Shown here: piece by piece, positions 34,101 through 45,572 of the stretch
Layout of the letters: each line of letters begins with the position of its first letter
Numbering within the stretch: position 1 is the stretch's first letter
Assembly (NCBI GenBank): GCA_964036155.1
Contig: OZ038423.1
Span: 56,807,249 to 56,871,248, forward strand
Source of the DNA: Diploscapter coronatus
Lineage: Eukaryota > Nematoda > Chromadorea > Rhabditida > Rhabditidae
Direction of reading: 5' to 3'
Length of the DNA: 64,000 nucleotides
Notes under the pieces: generated by a model
Told to the model about the DNA's origin: nothing
The model's input: the letters and a program-made list of their open reading frames with translations, nothing else
Database searches by the model: none
Translations under genes and position numbers: made by a program

Positions 34101-36561
34101 CGCTATTTCCTTGCTAAACAGAATTAAAAAGAAAATCACGCAAAAATGACTAATTAATGTATTTTTATTGAAAAAATTGACCCCAGAAATTAATCTTATT
34201 ACTGTTTCCTCTTAAATTTGCTAAATAGGTATCAAAACTGCTGCTGCAAATGTCCTGTTTGACAAATTTCTTGAGAATCAGTCATTCTCAATTTTGGTCT
34301 TGTTACCTCTTCCACTTGAGTTTAATTGATATTTCTCACCTCTGCCCCTCGTCTTTCATGGTGTTGTCCTGGTGCTTCGATTCTTCACTCCTTGAAAGGA
34401 GGGCCTACTTCAAACACAAACGAGTGGACCCTCAGTCATCATCAATTCATTCAGTTCATTCCACTTTTTTCTCCTTCCTTCGATCGAGCGCGGCTTTTTC
34501 CTTTTTCTTCTGGCATCTGCACGTATTTGTGCGTCTGAATGATTTGAGAGGTTATTGCAACTAATTTCAGTCATTTCCTCGTTTCATCCAATGTCAACAT
34601 TCGATTTACGAATATTTTTAGATTTTACTAAATTCCTCTTCTCTTCCCTTCTAATTTTTTTGTGCATTTGAAAGTTTACACTCAATAATATTCCAATTCG
34701 AAAGTTTAGTTCTACTTTTCTTTCAGAGAACCCCTTTCTCGATAATCCTATAAAATTCTGCAAAGTTCTTCTCGACTAAAAAATAAACGCGCTTATTTCC
34801 ATCCAATTATCAATTTATTATCAGTGCACAAGTAAATGAAAATGTTGATTGGATTATTTCACAGCTTGCCCCTTCATATTTCAGCATTTCGAACGATGAC
34901 ACATGCTTATTTGCGATGAATGGACCACACCATATTTAGTAATAAATTTTAGCTATAAAATTCATCATAACTTTATGCAGTTTGAATATTTCATAATTAG
35001 GTCTTTCTCAATATTTGAAAGAAATTTGTTAAATTCATTACATTTCTTCAATTTTGCTAAAATGTATAGCTATTTTTCAAAAATTCCCTGCACTTCATTA
35101 CAGTTTGATATATTGGTCTCCTATGGATTGCGAATGAATGAATGAATGAAATATAAACTTTACTAATCCTATCTAAGTTTGAATCAATCTCCACATAGGT
35201 TACGAAACTTTCCTATACTTTCATGAGTTTTTATCTAATTGACTTCTTTAGATCGTGAATGAACGAAATATAAAATTTTTAATTGTCATTACTGCCACTT
35301 CACTAATCATGTGATTAGCCTTCATAATATTTGCCTTCTCTTCTTATCATGAAATCAGAGGAAGCATTGAAGCCGACATCTATTTCTGATGGAAAGGGAT
35401 CTATTTATTGACAAAGCAAGAAGAGGAACGTCCTTCTGCATTGATATTGTCCATCGGTTTTATTGTCTTTCTCGCGCAGTCTCGTCTCCTCTCGGATTTT
35501 CATGCTATTTACTTATCGCCATTCTTATCGCATATCAATCGATTTATTTCATTCATATGCATTCCTATTTCGTAATGCTCTAGGGCTATCATGCTATTCT
35601 AACTTTACTTCAGATATCGTGAAGTTTATTTTTAAGCCTAAAGTTTATAATTGAGAGAAGTTGTATTGTTTTTGAGAAATTTTCAGTCTATTCATCTTTT
35701 CAAAAAATTTCTTTCAACAAAAAAGCATTCCATCTTCGTCATGCTTGGTTCCAAATACGATCGTTTTGGTCAGAATAGCTCTTTTCTGTTGGCTATTTTT
35801 CTGCTCTCTTTATGTGCTATTTCTTTCGTTCTGCAAAAGAGAACTGTCTTTCTCAAAGGCGCTACAACGTTTGCCAAAAGGCTCGTGTGAATATTTCCGC
35901 TCAGTCTCTCTTTTCTCAGGTTTTTGCTATGGTATTTATCAGATTTGTAGGACAACAATGCACTTTTATATTTTAAAAAAATCTTGCAAAAATGGGCGTA
36001 TCCTTAAACTTGAATGCAATCTTAAGCTAGCTCATGGTAATGGATTTTTAAGCTTCTTATCAGGTTGTACGATAATTTAAGTTCACCTTCTGATAGTTAA
36101 ATGTAGGAAGAGTAACGTAAATTATCGTCCAAACTAATATTCTTCACAAATATTCCAGTCATTCTTCTTTTTTGAGAATATCTTGTCTAAACGTCAAGTG
36201 TTACGAACAATCTCTAATAGAGATTCTGTCAGATCTGTTTCACTCCCTCCGTCATTCTTTTATATCGTAAATGTCAATGATTTTACAATCCTCTTTCTCT
36301 GAAAGAAATGTCTTCACAGCTTCAATGCCTTGATTCTCATTGCCTTCGCTTTGATTGCCTTATGAAAACACTTGCCCCACCAGACTTTGACCATAATCTT
36401 ACAATATCTTTTATTCGTAAATCGATTGTTACAAACTCGTAAATTCCTTTTGAAATTTGTACTAGACTGATCCATCGAACTTGGTCTTAAAAACATTTCT
36501 ATTACGCTTTTTCTTCATGTGAATTTTATTTTATATAAAAAAAAATAGAAAGCTTTCCAGT
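31194..36561. other. 5.4-kb divergent intergenic region
   Basis: Spacer between the Hsp70-like start (-) and the unrecognised plus gene. No exon with protein-like composition was found on either strand. From about 32.5 kb the plus strand becomes strongly pyrimidine-rich up to 36.5 kb, as in outrons or long 5' introns of plus genes here. AATCGCGGTAAA occurs twice (about 32689 and 32775). A short hairpin, GCCAG-TCGAAA-GCTGGC, is at about 32142. Short ORFs there (for example 33805-34065) have no domain signs. Confidence 0.5.
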
Positions 36562-37578
36562 ATGCCATCAATATCACTAGTCTCTCGAAGGAACCACTCG
36601 CAACGGCAGCCCATTTTTGAACTATCTTCCTCTTCAAATGGTATGGAAGTCCAATTTTGACTAAAATTATTCTAATTTTCAGACGCAATATCTCCTTCCT
36701 CTTCATCTAGTCACTCCTCCACTTCTCACTCACCGATTTCCTACAACCAATCGTATCTCCAGATTCAGACTTCACTGAATAAACGGTAATTAGGAAACTA
36801 TTTTTTGTTAATTGCCGATAATTCTCTCAGAATCTCCCCGTCTGACGTACAACAACTAAGACGAGAAATGCGGGAGGAATTTCACTTGGACAAGACGACG
36901 AGCGGCAAAATGCAAACGTTGCAAGCCAGTCTGAGATTATTGACTGATTTAAAGGATCAATTAGAGAGGACCGCGCATATTGGTAAAATATGTTTAAATT
37001 ACTTAAATCTGATACAAAAAAATACCCAAAATACATTTTTCTATGGTTTTCAAGGATCAAGTTTCAGAGTCCCAAACCTTGCCATATTTTATTTTGGAAT
37101 ATCAAGCCTTCATCACTTGGCTATTCACGCAAATCCGATACGCTACCTACATGACGAATCTACAGGAATACTTTGACTGTTTGAAGGTAAAATAACCAGA
37201 AAATAAGGCCATTGTTAGATTTCAGTCCCACGAATGGAAAGTGTTTTCGCATTTGAGCGAGGATTCCGAGTATTTCCCCCTGATATCCCTGGAATTCGCG
37301 CTCCTCTGCAAAGAATTCTCGAATTTCTGCGACGAAACGACGGTTTCTCTCACGAAGGAACTCTACACCAAAGCATTGCTAGCCCTGGAGAAGAAGAAGC
37401 GGAAAAACGCGAATCTGTCGAGGTAATCGATAATGGGTGGGGCTGACCAAAATCCAATTATTGTAATTTCAGCACGCATTTGGTGTACTTGGATAATCTC
37501 TTAAACGATTTACAAGACGCCGTTTATCAACTCCAACATCAAACCGGGTTTATGAACCATGAGAAATTCATTGAATGA
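36562..37578 (+). CDS. Unrecognised intracellular helical protein
   Basis: Six exons, 36562-36640, 36683-36785, 36831-36982, 37068-37186, 37226-37422 and 37473-37578, give 251 residues. The N-terminal ~60 residues are Ser-rich and probably disordered (ISPSSSSSHSSTSHSP). The rest is predicted largely helical: DVQQLRREMREEFHLDKTT, LRLLTDLKDQLERTAHI, YFILEYQAFITWLFTQIRYA, then a basic patch ALEKKKRKN and a last helix LVYLDNLLNDLQDAVYQLQHQ. There is no signal peptide or clear membrane span. The ATG follows TTTCCAG by one base, a probable trans-splice site. I do not recognise the family. It is tail-to-tail with the FERM-PDZ gene, with 123 bp between the stop codons. Confidence 0.75.
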
Positions 37579-37701
37579 CATTTTCTTAGCTCATCAATCG
37601 TAGATTTATTAAACAGGCTATTAGAGACAATAAATTATTATTGATGGACGATTTGTAAAAATGCAATTTAATCAAATCAAGTGAATTTCGAATTTTTAGA
37701 A

Positions 37702-40700
37702 CTATTTTTTGACACCGAATCCATTCGTTTTATCGACCGATTGATGCATGCTTCCGACCAAAGTGTCAGCGGAGGTTTTTCGTTCGGGTTTTCTGAAATT
37801 AGTTGATAAGTTTCAAATTTAGTTAAGAGTCCAAGCAGTTTCAGACAACTCGCATTTCTGCGGGAGAGGGGAAATTCTATGATCTAATTGTGATAAGAAC
37901 GGATTTATCAAGAACGAAGGTCAGGTAGTCAAAAACGGTTAAACTCTAGAACTATATTTTAATTCCTACCCCGTAAAGCTATCGATATGATCCAATTCAT
38001 CTATCGCCTTATTCAGCAATGGTGATCTGATCGGCGAAGACCAGCTAGAATCTTCCGTGTCGGAAGAATCGGATATCACTGCTGTCTTCAGACCTTCGGA
38101 ATTCGAAGATCGTTTCAAAAGCGGGCTGACCATCTCCTTCAAATGCAGCTCGCGACTGTTCTTTATGAGCAAAGAATCTGAAATTTGTCGACTAAAGATC
38201 AAACTAGAAGCTCAATCAGTTAGCAGATTTTGATGGATCTATCTTGACTAACTTTCTTCCAGATGCAAAACAGACGAGTTAAGAGTTGGAGAAGAATCAT
38301 TTTTTGGCTTGAATCTCAAGCTTACCTGTCGCCTTGAGCAGCTTCTTGCTATCCGTCGAAGCTGTCATGATCGAATTTTTGCAGGACTCTTGCAAAATCT
38401 CCTTTCGCTTTGCGTCGATTTTCGGGAGTTCGTTCTGCTTGTCCGATGAAGTCGAAGCCTCTTCCACAAAGGCGTTAGCGACCTCGTATGCTGGGGGGTT
38501 TTCAGACAAGTCAATCGGCTTAATTGGAGTGGTAATTAAGATGGTAATTACGCGAATCAAGTCTAACTCACTTTGTCTCCCGGTGAAGCTTCAGGCGCGT
38601 AATTCCATCCCGATGGAGCCACCCAATGGACTGCGGAGTATGGAGGTGCTGAAATCTCAAGAGTTTATTTCTGAATGAAAGTCTAGATCGTACGCGATTT
38701 CGGTCGTTCTTCCAATAAGGGAGGCATGCTTTCATCGACTTCATAAGCCAGGTCGATTCCGATGTTGATCTAAATTGCATTAAGGCTTTAGGGACATCTA
38801 AGTTTGAATTATTTTACCCTATAATAACCGGCGATATGTACAATTGCGTCATCGATTTCGTCCTTATCGAGGATGAATTCAAGGGGCTAAAATTCGAGAT
38901 CTTTAACCTTGAAAATTAGCGTAATTTTCCAATTTTATTATAAAAAGTAAATTTTATTTGCCTGATTCGGGCTGTTCAACAGGAACAACTGTAGCACCGA
39001 CGTCGATTCGGTTTCCCTAACCGCCAACAATTTACTAATCAATTGGAAAGCGATTGAAATCGCGGGTTGCTGCGTTTTGCCCGGATGCCTCACGACGATG
39101 CCACTTTGGGAGTCGATCTAATTTTAATTGCCCTAATTAACTACCCAAATTAGGTTTAATTACCTGCATAATCATGTCCAGTTGGCTTTCCTTGAAGGTC
39201 ACTGAGAACGATCTACCACCAAACGAAGGCAGATGACACACGATATGGATATACTTCAAACGAAGCATGGAAACAACCTCTGCAGTGGCATTCACTAGCG
39301 ATCTAGCTGAAACAATTTGCTAATTATCTTGATTTAATTGGGATAATTAAGAAGTTAATTACCCGAATCGTTTCCGTTGTTCTTCTCTGAATTTCCTTGA
39401 TGCCTGATTAGCTCGCTCAATCGCTCAGAGTCTCGCTTCAGGTAGAATCGAAGATGCTTCCGGATTTCTCGTCGCTTGACGTTCTCAAGAAGAATTTCAG
39501 GCAGGAAAGTTTCCATGCCGTATTCTTTCCTGGAGATTAGTTAATCAACTAGACAAGTTTTAAAAGGATGATTACTCTAGTTTGGAAATTGAGACTCGCC
39601 CGTCTTTGAGAAGATTCGATTCGATTGCTACTTGTTGCATGTGAAGAGCAGCCAATCGGATGCAGGCCTCATATCTAAATATATATTTATTTTTTTTAAT
39701 TAGCTATAGTAATCATAAATACCGTACCTCATCTCAAACGCAAATCTACCCCGAATCACGTCTCCAATGCATTGAGCGTAGAAATACTCGACGGCTCTTG
39801 GGTCATCAGTCAAAAGTGAAAAAGTATCCCTCGGTACGAACGAAAACCGTAATACACATCGCAAATGCTCCGAGTTAGGCAACATTATAATCTAGATTTT
39901 TTAAATAAATAAATTTTCCTAAAAGTAGTTCTAGAATACCGATTTAATCGTAGTTGTAGGTCGTAATAGCGAAATTCTGGACGACCTCGCTCCAAGGGAA
40001 TATTCAATAGCTAAGGAGAAATGATAGTGGAGATTGAATTGCAATTTGTCTAGTAGGGAAGACAGAATGTCCTAAAATATCTATTTTAAAGTGATTTTTT
40101 TTGGATCCTGAACCTGCACAGTTGTGGTCTCATCATATGGGAACGATCTGGTTTGACCATTTTCGAGAAAAACCCGCATAACATTGGGTAAGGGGGGTGG
40201 GTAGTCGGTTGGCTTAATTTAAAAACGTAATCGGGAGAATTTTCGATGCTCTACCGAATCAGGCCTCGAAGCTACGGATACTCGGTCGGTGAAGCGGACT
40301 TTGTAGTTTCGTCGGGAAGATTTCGGCCGGGTAGGTAGTTGTTCAACGGTGATTTCCAGTAGATCACCGGAAGCACGTACGGCGAGGACAACCTAATGAA
40401 ATAAATTAGAGGAACACAGCATCGGAAACACAAAGAGCTGTACCTCGTCTTTCTTCTTCTCAGAAACATCCCCTCCATTTACAGCTAGTATTTGATCGTT
40501 AGCGAATAATAGACCATTAGAAGGGCCTTCTAAACAGCAAATTATGACGAGTTTTAAAATTCTAATCACCAGTAGAAACGAATTGAATAATCGTGGGCAT
40601 TTGTCCCGCTGCGACGAAGCCGAATCCCATTCCGGATTTCTTTCGAATTGTAACGGTCCTCTTGCCCTCAGGTGCTCGGGCCTGTCGAGGGTCATTGTAG

Positions 40701-41599
40701 GTCGTGCGTTTGTTGACATGACTGAAATGTACTAACCTTTCAATTTTTTAAAACTTTATTTTAGCTCCTATTTAGGCTTAGCTCATCACCTTCTCTACTT
40801 CCTTCCACATCATTTGAGATGCACTTTCTTAATGAGAGAAGATTCCTTGAAACATAACCTACTCGATGAAATAGGTCCTTCCATGTTCGTCTCGAGCTTG
40901 TTCAAAGCCATACGGCAAATTGAAGCGACATCGGAACGCAGCCCAGGGAGGTTCCCAAAATGACGATCGGGTGGTATGACTGAAAGTTAAAATTTTAGAA
41001 AATTTCAAGATGAATAAAGTCGAAGAAGAATGTGAGAAACTGATGTTATTGTTATTGAAAGAGGAACAGATGTGAAAAATGGCTTTTATAAAAGTGCAGC
41101 ACTTTACGGGCTGATTCGTCTTATTGTTTTTCAGAGTCGAAATTTATGAGTTCAAGATTTTCATATGAGAGAGAGAGGCTCCAAGATTTTATCTTACTTT
41201 AAAATTGTTGTTTTAGGGTAATCTGGGAATTGCATGACATCAAGAAGTAACGTCTAAGTGACCTCTTGCTAATGAGTTCATATACTGGATATCATAATAT
41301 CACAAGCAAAGTTAAGCCCTCCTAACCTTCATCAAAGACGAATTTCTCATTGAAAGTCGGATGACTTATCTAAGCCAATAAAAAAGTAGAAGTCGATTTT
41401 CCCAAACCTACATCAGCTCTTTAATTTCATCGACACTCGACGAGCAGACGATGCGTCTTGGGGAGGGGGTAAACGTGAGACTTCTTGATTTGATCATCTT
41501 TTTCTGTTGTTTGTCGAAGACGACGAATCCGGGAAAGTCGCAGGGCTGCAGCCGAAACACATGCTCGAACTCGAATATCTGCGTGGGAGATTCGGCCAT
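37702..41599 (-). CDS. WW-PDZ-FERM scaffold protein, FRMPD3/4 (Preso) type
   Basis: A many-exon gene starting at 41599; the last exon ends at TAG 37702. Domain order is WW ([31 protein letters not shown]), PDZ (TVTIRKKSGMGFGFVAAG...ILAVNGGDV, with GFGF as the ligand loop), then FERM. F1 begins VMRVFLENGQTRSFPYDETTTVQ; F2 includes FVPRDTFSLLTDDPRAVEYFYAQ and LEKEYGMETFLPEILL; F3 includes RSFSVTFKESQLDMIMQ and ends IVHIAGYY. This order is specific to the FRMPD family, which in vertebrates organises postsynaptic signalling and binds polarity proteins. A long Ser-rich tail with acidic patches follows (SDSSDTEDSSWSS). Both WW tryptophans are replaced (F, Y). One acceptor reads TTAAG. Strong at family level; C-terminal exons (38.6-37.8 kb) are less certain. 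Confidence 0.86.
39153..39164 (+). other. 12-mer identical to the start of SL1 (coincidental)
   Basis: GGTTTAATTACC at an intron/exon boundary of the FERM gene matches the first 12 bases of the nematode spliced leader. The rest of the leader (CAAGTTTGAG) and an SL RNA body with an Sm site are absent. Listed so that no one mistakes it for an SL RNA gene. Confidence 0.3.
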
Positions 41600-44500
41600 T
41601 TCGCGATTTATTTACAGAAATGCACGGCAAATCACGGAATACGCGAAAATTCACGGGATCTTGCAGAAAATAGGTATATTTAGGGAATTTTTGAATAATT
41701 TACTCCAGAAGTGTCAGAATTTAGGTAAATTTACAAGTTTTTTAACAATATGAAGTTTCAGCAGTTCTCTGTAGGGTGGAAGTAATTTAGCTAGATAGTA
41801 GCTGAAGTTTCGTCAAAATAGAACAAATTTTAGCGTTTTAACTTTCCGAGTGAATATATTGATAATTGAGGGGACCAAAAATGGTTTCGCTTTTCAAACG
41901 CTTTAGCCGAAACCCAACATGTCAAATATGAAATGCGCTATGAAACTGAAAAGAGAGGCGAATTTGTCTTCGGGTTTTTCACAGATATAGCGATTAAACC
42001 AGAGAATTAAAGAAGCAGAGAAGTTATATCAGAGAGAAAGCCGTCATAAAAAACTAAAATGAGAGAGTGGGGAATAAACTGCGAGAAAAAGTTGAAGGGA
42101 TTTAGAAATGGGAAATATAACGGAAAAGAAATCAAATTTCCGAATTATATGACAGAGAAAAGCATATGGAGAGACAGAACATCTGTGAAAAATTGAGCTA
42201 GGGGATGAATTATTTGTTTCAATGTTTCATATCCATTTATTGGCGATTTCCGAGCAAACGGTGACAGTCAAAATTGGCTCATCTACACGTATTTTGAGAT
42301 CAAATATGAAACCGAGCAAAATTGTAGGATCGTAATAAAGATTCACAGAAAATAGAGGTTTACATCAGTGATAAGGTTAAAGATAAAGTAGCAGTTAGGA
42401 TAAAGATCAGATCAAGATAAATGGATTGGCTTTGTGGATTCCCGATGGCCTGATATCATGTGGGAATTTTTTTTGACTTTGACACATCAAACTTTCTGCG
42501 CTAAATCATCAAACAACAAAAAAAAACTTCGAACCGAAAAACATGACTGGCTAATGGACAAATTACACGTTGTTATTCAGATTCAGATCAAGTATCCCTC
42601 ATTCACGTGCTAATTTTCACACTCACACATGTGTTAGGTAGAGGGTGGGAATTTGAGTAGCAGAGCGCATTGGAAATGAGCTGTCCAGACTAGGGCCTGA
42701 AAAAGAAGCAAGAAAAATGAAATGCGAAGGGCCGCGGATTGAGAAAGACTTGGGCTGGTCGTGCCCTTGTATGAGTTATGACTGACTCGGCTTTTGTCTT
42801 ACTTCGACTAAAAATAAACAAGTTTTCGGGGTTGGTCACCCAAAAATTTAGATTTCTGGGTGTGAGCCAGGGAATTCGTGGAGAAATTTCAAACCTTCAC
42901 TTTTCTCGGAGAAAAGTGGAAGCATCGTTCTTATAATCTGGTGAAATTCAACAATGGTCACTAAACCTATAAAACCTTCGTCTAATAAGATTAAGAAAAA
43001 TTCCTCGATAAAAATTCGAGGCAACTTTTAAGCACTCCTTTTGACAGACAAATTGATTTGAGAAATGCCAATCTAAATTTCGGGCTTTATTGAGGGGGGA
43101 TACTTCGATGTCTAAATCTTTAACTTATATTAACGAAAACAAAACATTTGGCTTCAAGCGAAAAACCCAGTTTTTGATATCTATCTTCAGATTCATTGTG
43201 AAGAGCATTTCCTGATTAGGTAATTTTTGCCTATCATATGAATGAGGATAGTGAACATAATGAACATTGACGTTCATACACATTGAAGTACATCTTTTCT
43301 ATCTCATAAAGCAGAATTACCTATTTTACAGATTGAAATATGTCCGAAAATTCCGGAAGAAAGCATAAAATTGTCGAGCAAAAACGACAGAAGTCATTCA
43401 CTTTAGCTCCATTCCATTTTGAGTGACCTGTCAGCCCACACGAACGAAAAAAACATTTTGGATAAAAGACTCCCGCGTTCAGTTGAATGCACTCCATGAA
43501 ATGTGCTGGGGATGAAGATAAAGATTTCCTAAATTCTAACGCAGCTTTTTTGGTCACTCTACATACATTTTGCCGGAACTTGGACGAATTGGCTAGAAAT
43601 CCAAAAGACGATAGCTAAAAATGAGATAGTCAAAGAAAACGACGAAAAACTTGCAATCAAGAAAGTGGGGCTGCTTGCAAGATTTTTGGTTAGATTTGAA
43701 AGTTCGGGATAGCTCTCAGCCATGTGTTGGAAAAGTGAAAAAATAAAACGGCTGGGATATAATTGGCTGGACAAGCTATCCGACTTCTAAGTTTGTCTAA
43801 ATAGGGAACCATTGGGTGAGAAGAAGCTGGAAATAGTCCGATGGAACGAAGAGAGCGGAGAGAGTCGGAGAACATTTTAGAGAATGGAAAGGAAAAGCCG
43901 TCGAATGGGCCCAATGGGAGCGGGACGCGAAGTTTTGACTTGGCTTTCAATGCCGCGCGGGTTTAAAATACACGAGTCAAATCAAGTACATTTGGGGAGT
44001 TTTATTCAGAAAACTGAAAGGAATGCACTATTTCAGTCAAATCGGGAAAATTGAAGTTGAAATAGTTCATTTGGTCTTGAAAGTACAGATTTTGCATAAT
44101 TTGCTCTGAAATAGTACAAGGTCCTTAAATTTGAGTGTCTTGATTGAGTAGTGCCTTCAAAACTACTCTGAATACGCTTCGCTTTTTTCTTTGGAATAAT
44201 ATAACCAAGTTGTAAACGAGAACAACCCAAAGTAAATGATTCGCACTCAATGATTTTTTGAAGCACACGTAATTCAACGGCGAGATATTCTAGCCTGTTT
44301 TGAGCTTCCTAGTATTTATCATAAAGATAGATTGACATTATCGAAACCCTTATTAAAGGTTAAATAATCCCGAAGGAAGTAAATCCATTGAAATTTCACG
44401 AATGTATGAATTCGAAATTTGAAAGCAAAGCAGAATACAATCGTGCTTGGATTAAGACTACTTTTTATACTTACAAATGAAAATTGCTAGAGATGTAGAG

Positions 44501-45572
44501 TTTCAGAAAATGTTTGCAGCGCCTTAAAAATTTGCTAAGGAAGCTAATATTCGATTTTTCTAGTCTAATTACGGAGCGGAGAAACCTCTTCATTCAAAAC
44601 GCTGAACTTTGCAAAATTCTAAACATTGAGGAAAATTTAATTTTCATGATAAAACATAGGGCTCTAAACCAAGTTGAAATATTTTCTAAACATCTCTTTA
44701 AATGGAAATCAAATGTGCAAAAAGTTGTTCATTCTTTGAAGGGCGCATTAGCGAATTTGGCAGCTAATTATCATTTTTGGTTCGTTAACGGCAAATTTGC
44801 AGGCAGCCAATGAGAAAGGATGGAAAGCTCAACGGGATTCTGCGTAGAAAAAATATTTACAATTTTTATTTAGAACGTAGAAAATTTAATCTTTTGTCAG
44901 ATAATTAAAGAGTAGAGATCAAGCTATTCAAAATGACGTTAGATCGAAGAGAGAATTGGTGGAGATCAAGAAGACAGAATTTGATTAAATTTTTCAAAGT
45001 TTAAACTTTACTTTGATAGATTATGATGTCAAAGTCAGAATGCTTTAAAAATATATAATGAAGATCAGCTTTCATTTGATATAAATAGGAAAATTAAGAA
45101 GATCATGATACCGATCATGCTTGATCGGGAAAATAAATGCCGCATTATTCTGGTCAGCGCACCTTTCATACACAACTTTCCCTTCCAAGCTTTTTCCTCG
45201 TATTTGCTCGAAAGATCATGGCTTTCTGGACGTTGGTGGCGTCATATGCATGAATCAAGAATTAGAAAAAAAATGATGTCAAAAGAAATAGGTCTTAAAA
45301 ACTAGCATACTTTGCTTAAACCATCCAAGCAATTAAACGATCTGAGAAAGTGAATCGGACGACGTTTGCCATGAGTAACGAAGGTCATTTCCTTGCTACC
45401 TCAAGAAGCATTACCTGATCTAGATACTTTTACCTAGAGTATATTAAGACGGTCTTTAACCTAAAACCTGCACTTTTGCAAGAATACAAATAAAGTAAAA
45501 ATAAAATGTATGCATTTAGCAGATCCATAAATGGGAACAATGGCTCTGTTTGTTGGGATTGAAAGAATCAAG
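41600..45572. other. Intergenic, 5' region of the FERM-PDZ gene
   Basis: No convincing exon. From about 41.9 to 43.9 kb the plus strand is rich in GAGA/AAGA purine runs, the mirror of the pyrimidine-rich flank upstream of plus-strand genes, consistent with the promoter or outron of the minus-strand FERM gene. A G+C-richer patch at about 43.85-43.96 kb could be a core promoter. An 86-codon minus ORF there looks non-coding. Confidence 0.45.

Noticed and set aside
39153..39164. SL1-like 12-mer GGTTTAATTACC
   Set aside because: Lies at a coding boundary of the FERM gene and lacks the rest of the leader and the SL RNA body.
43690..43950. 86-codon minus ORF in a G+C-richer patch
   Set aside because: Pro/Ser/Leu-rich reading of promoter-like DNA; no partner exons in phase.
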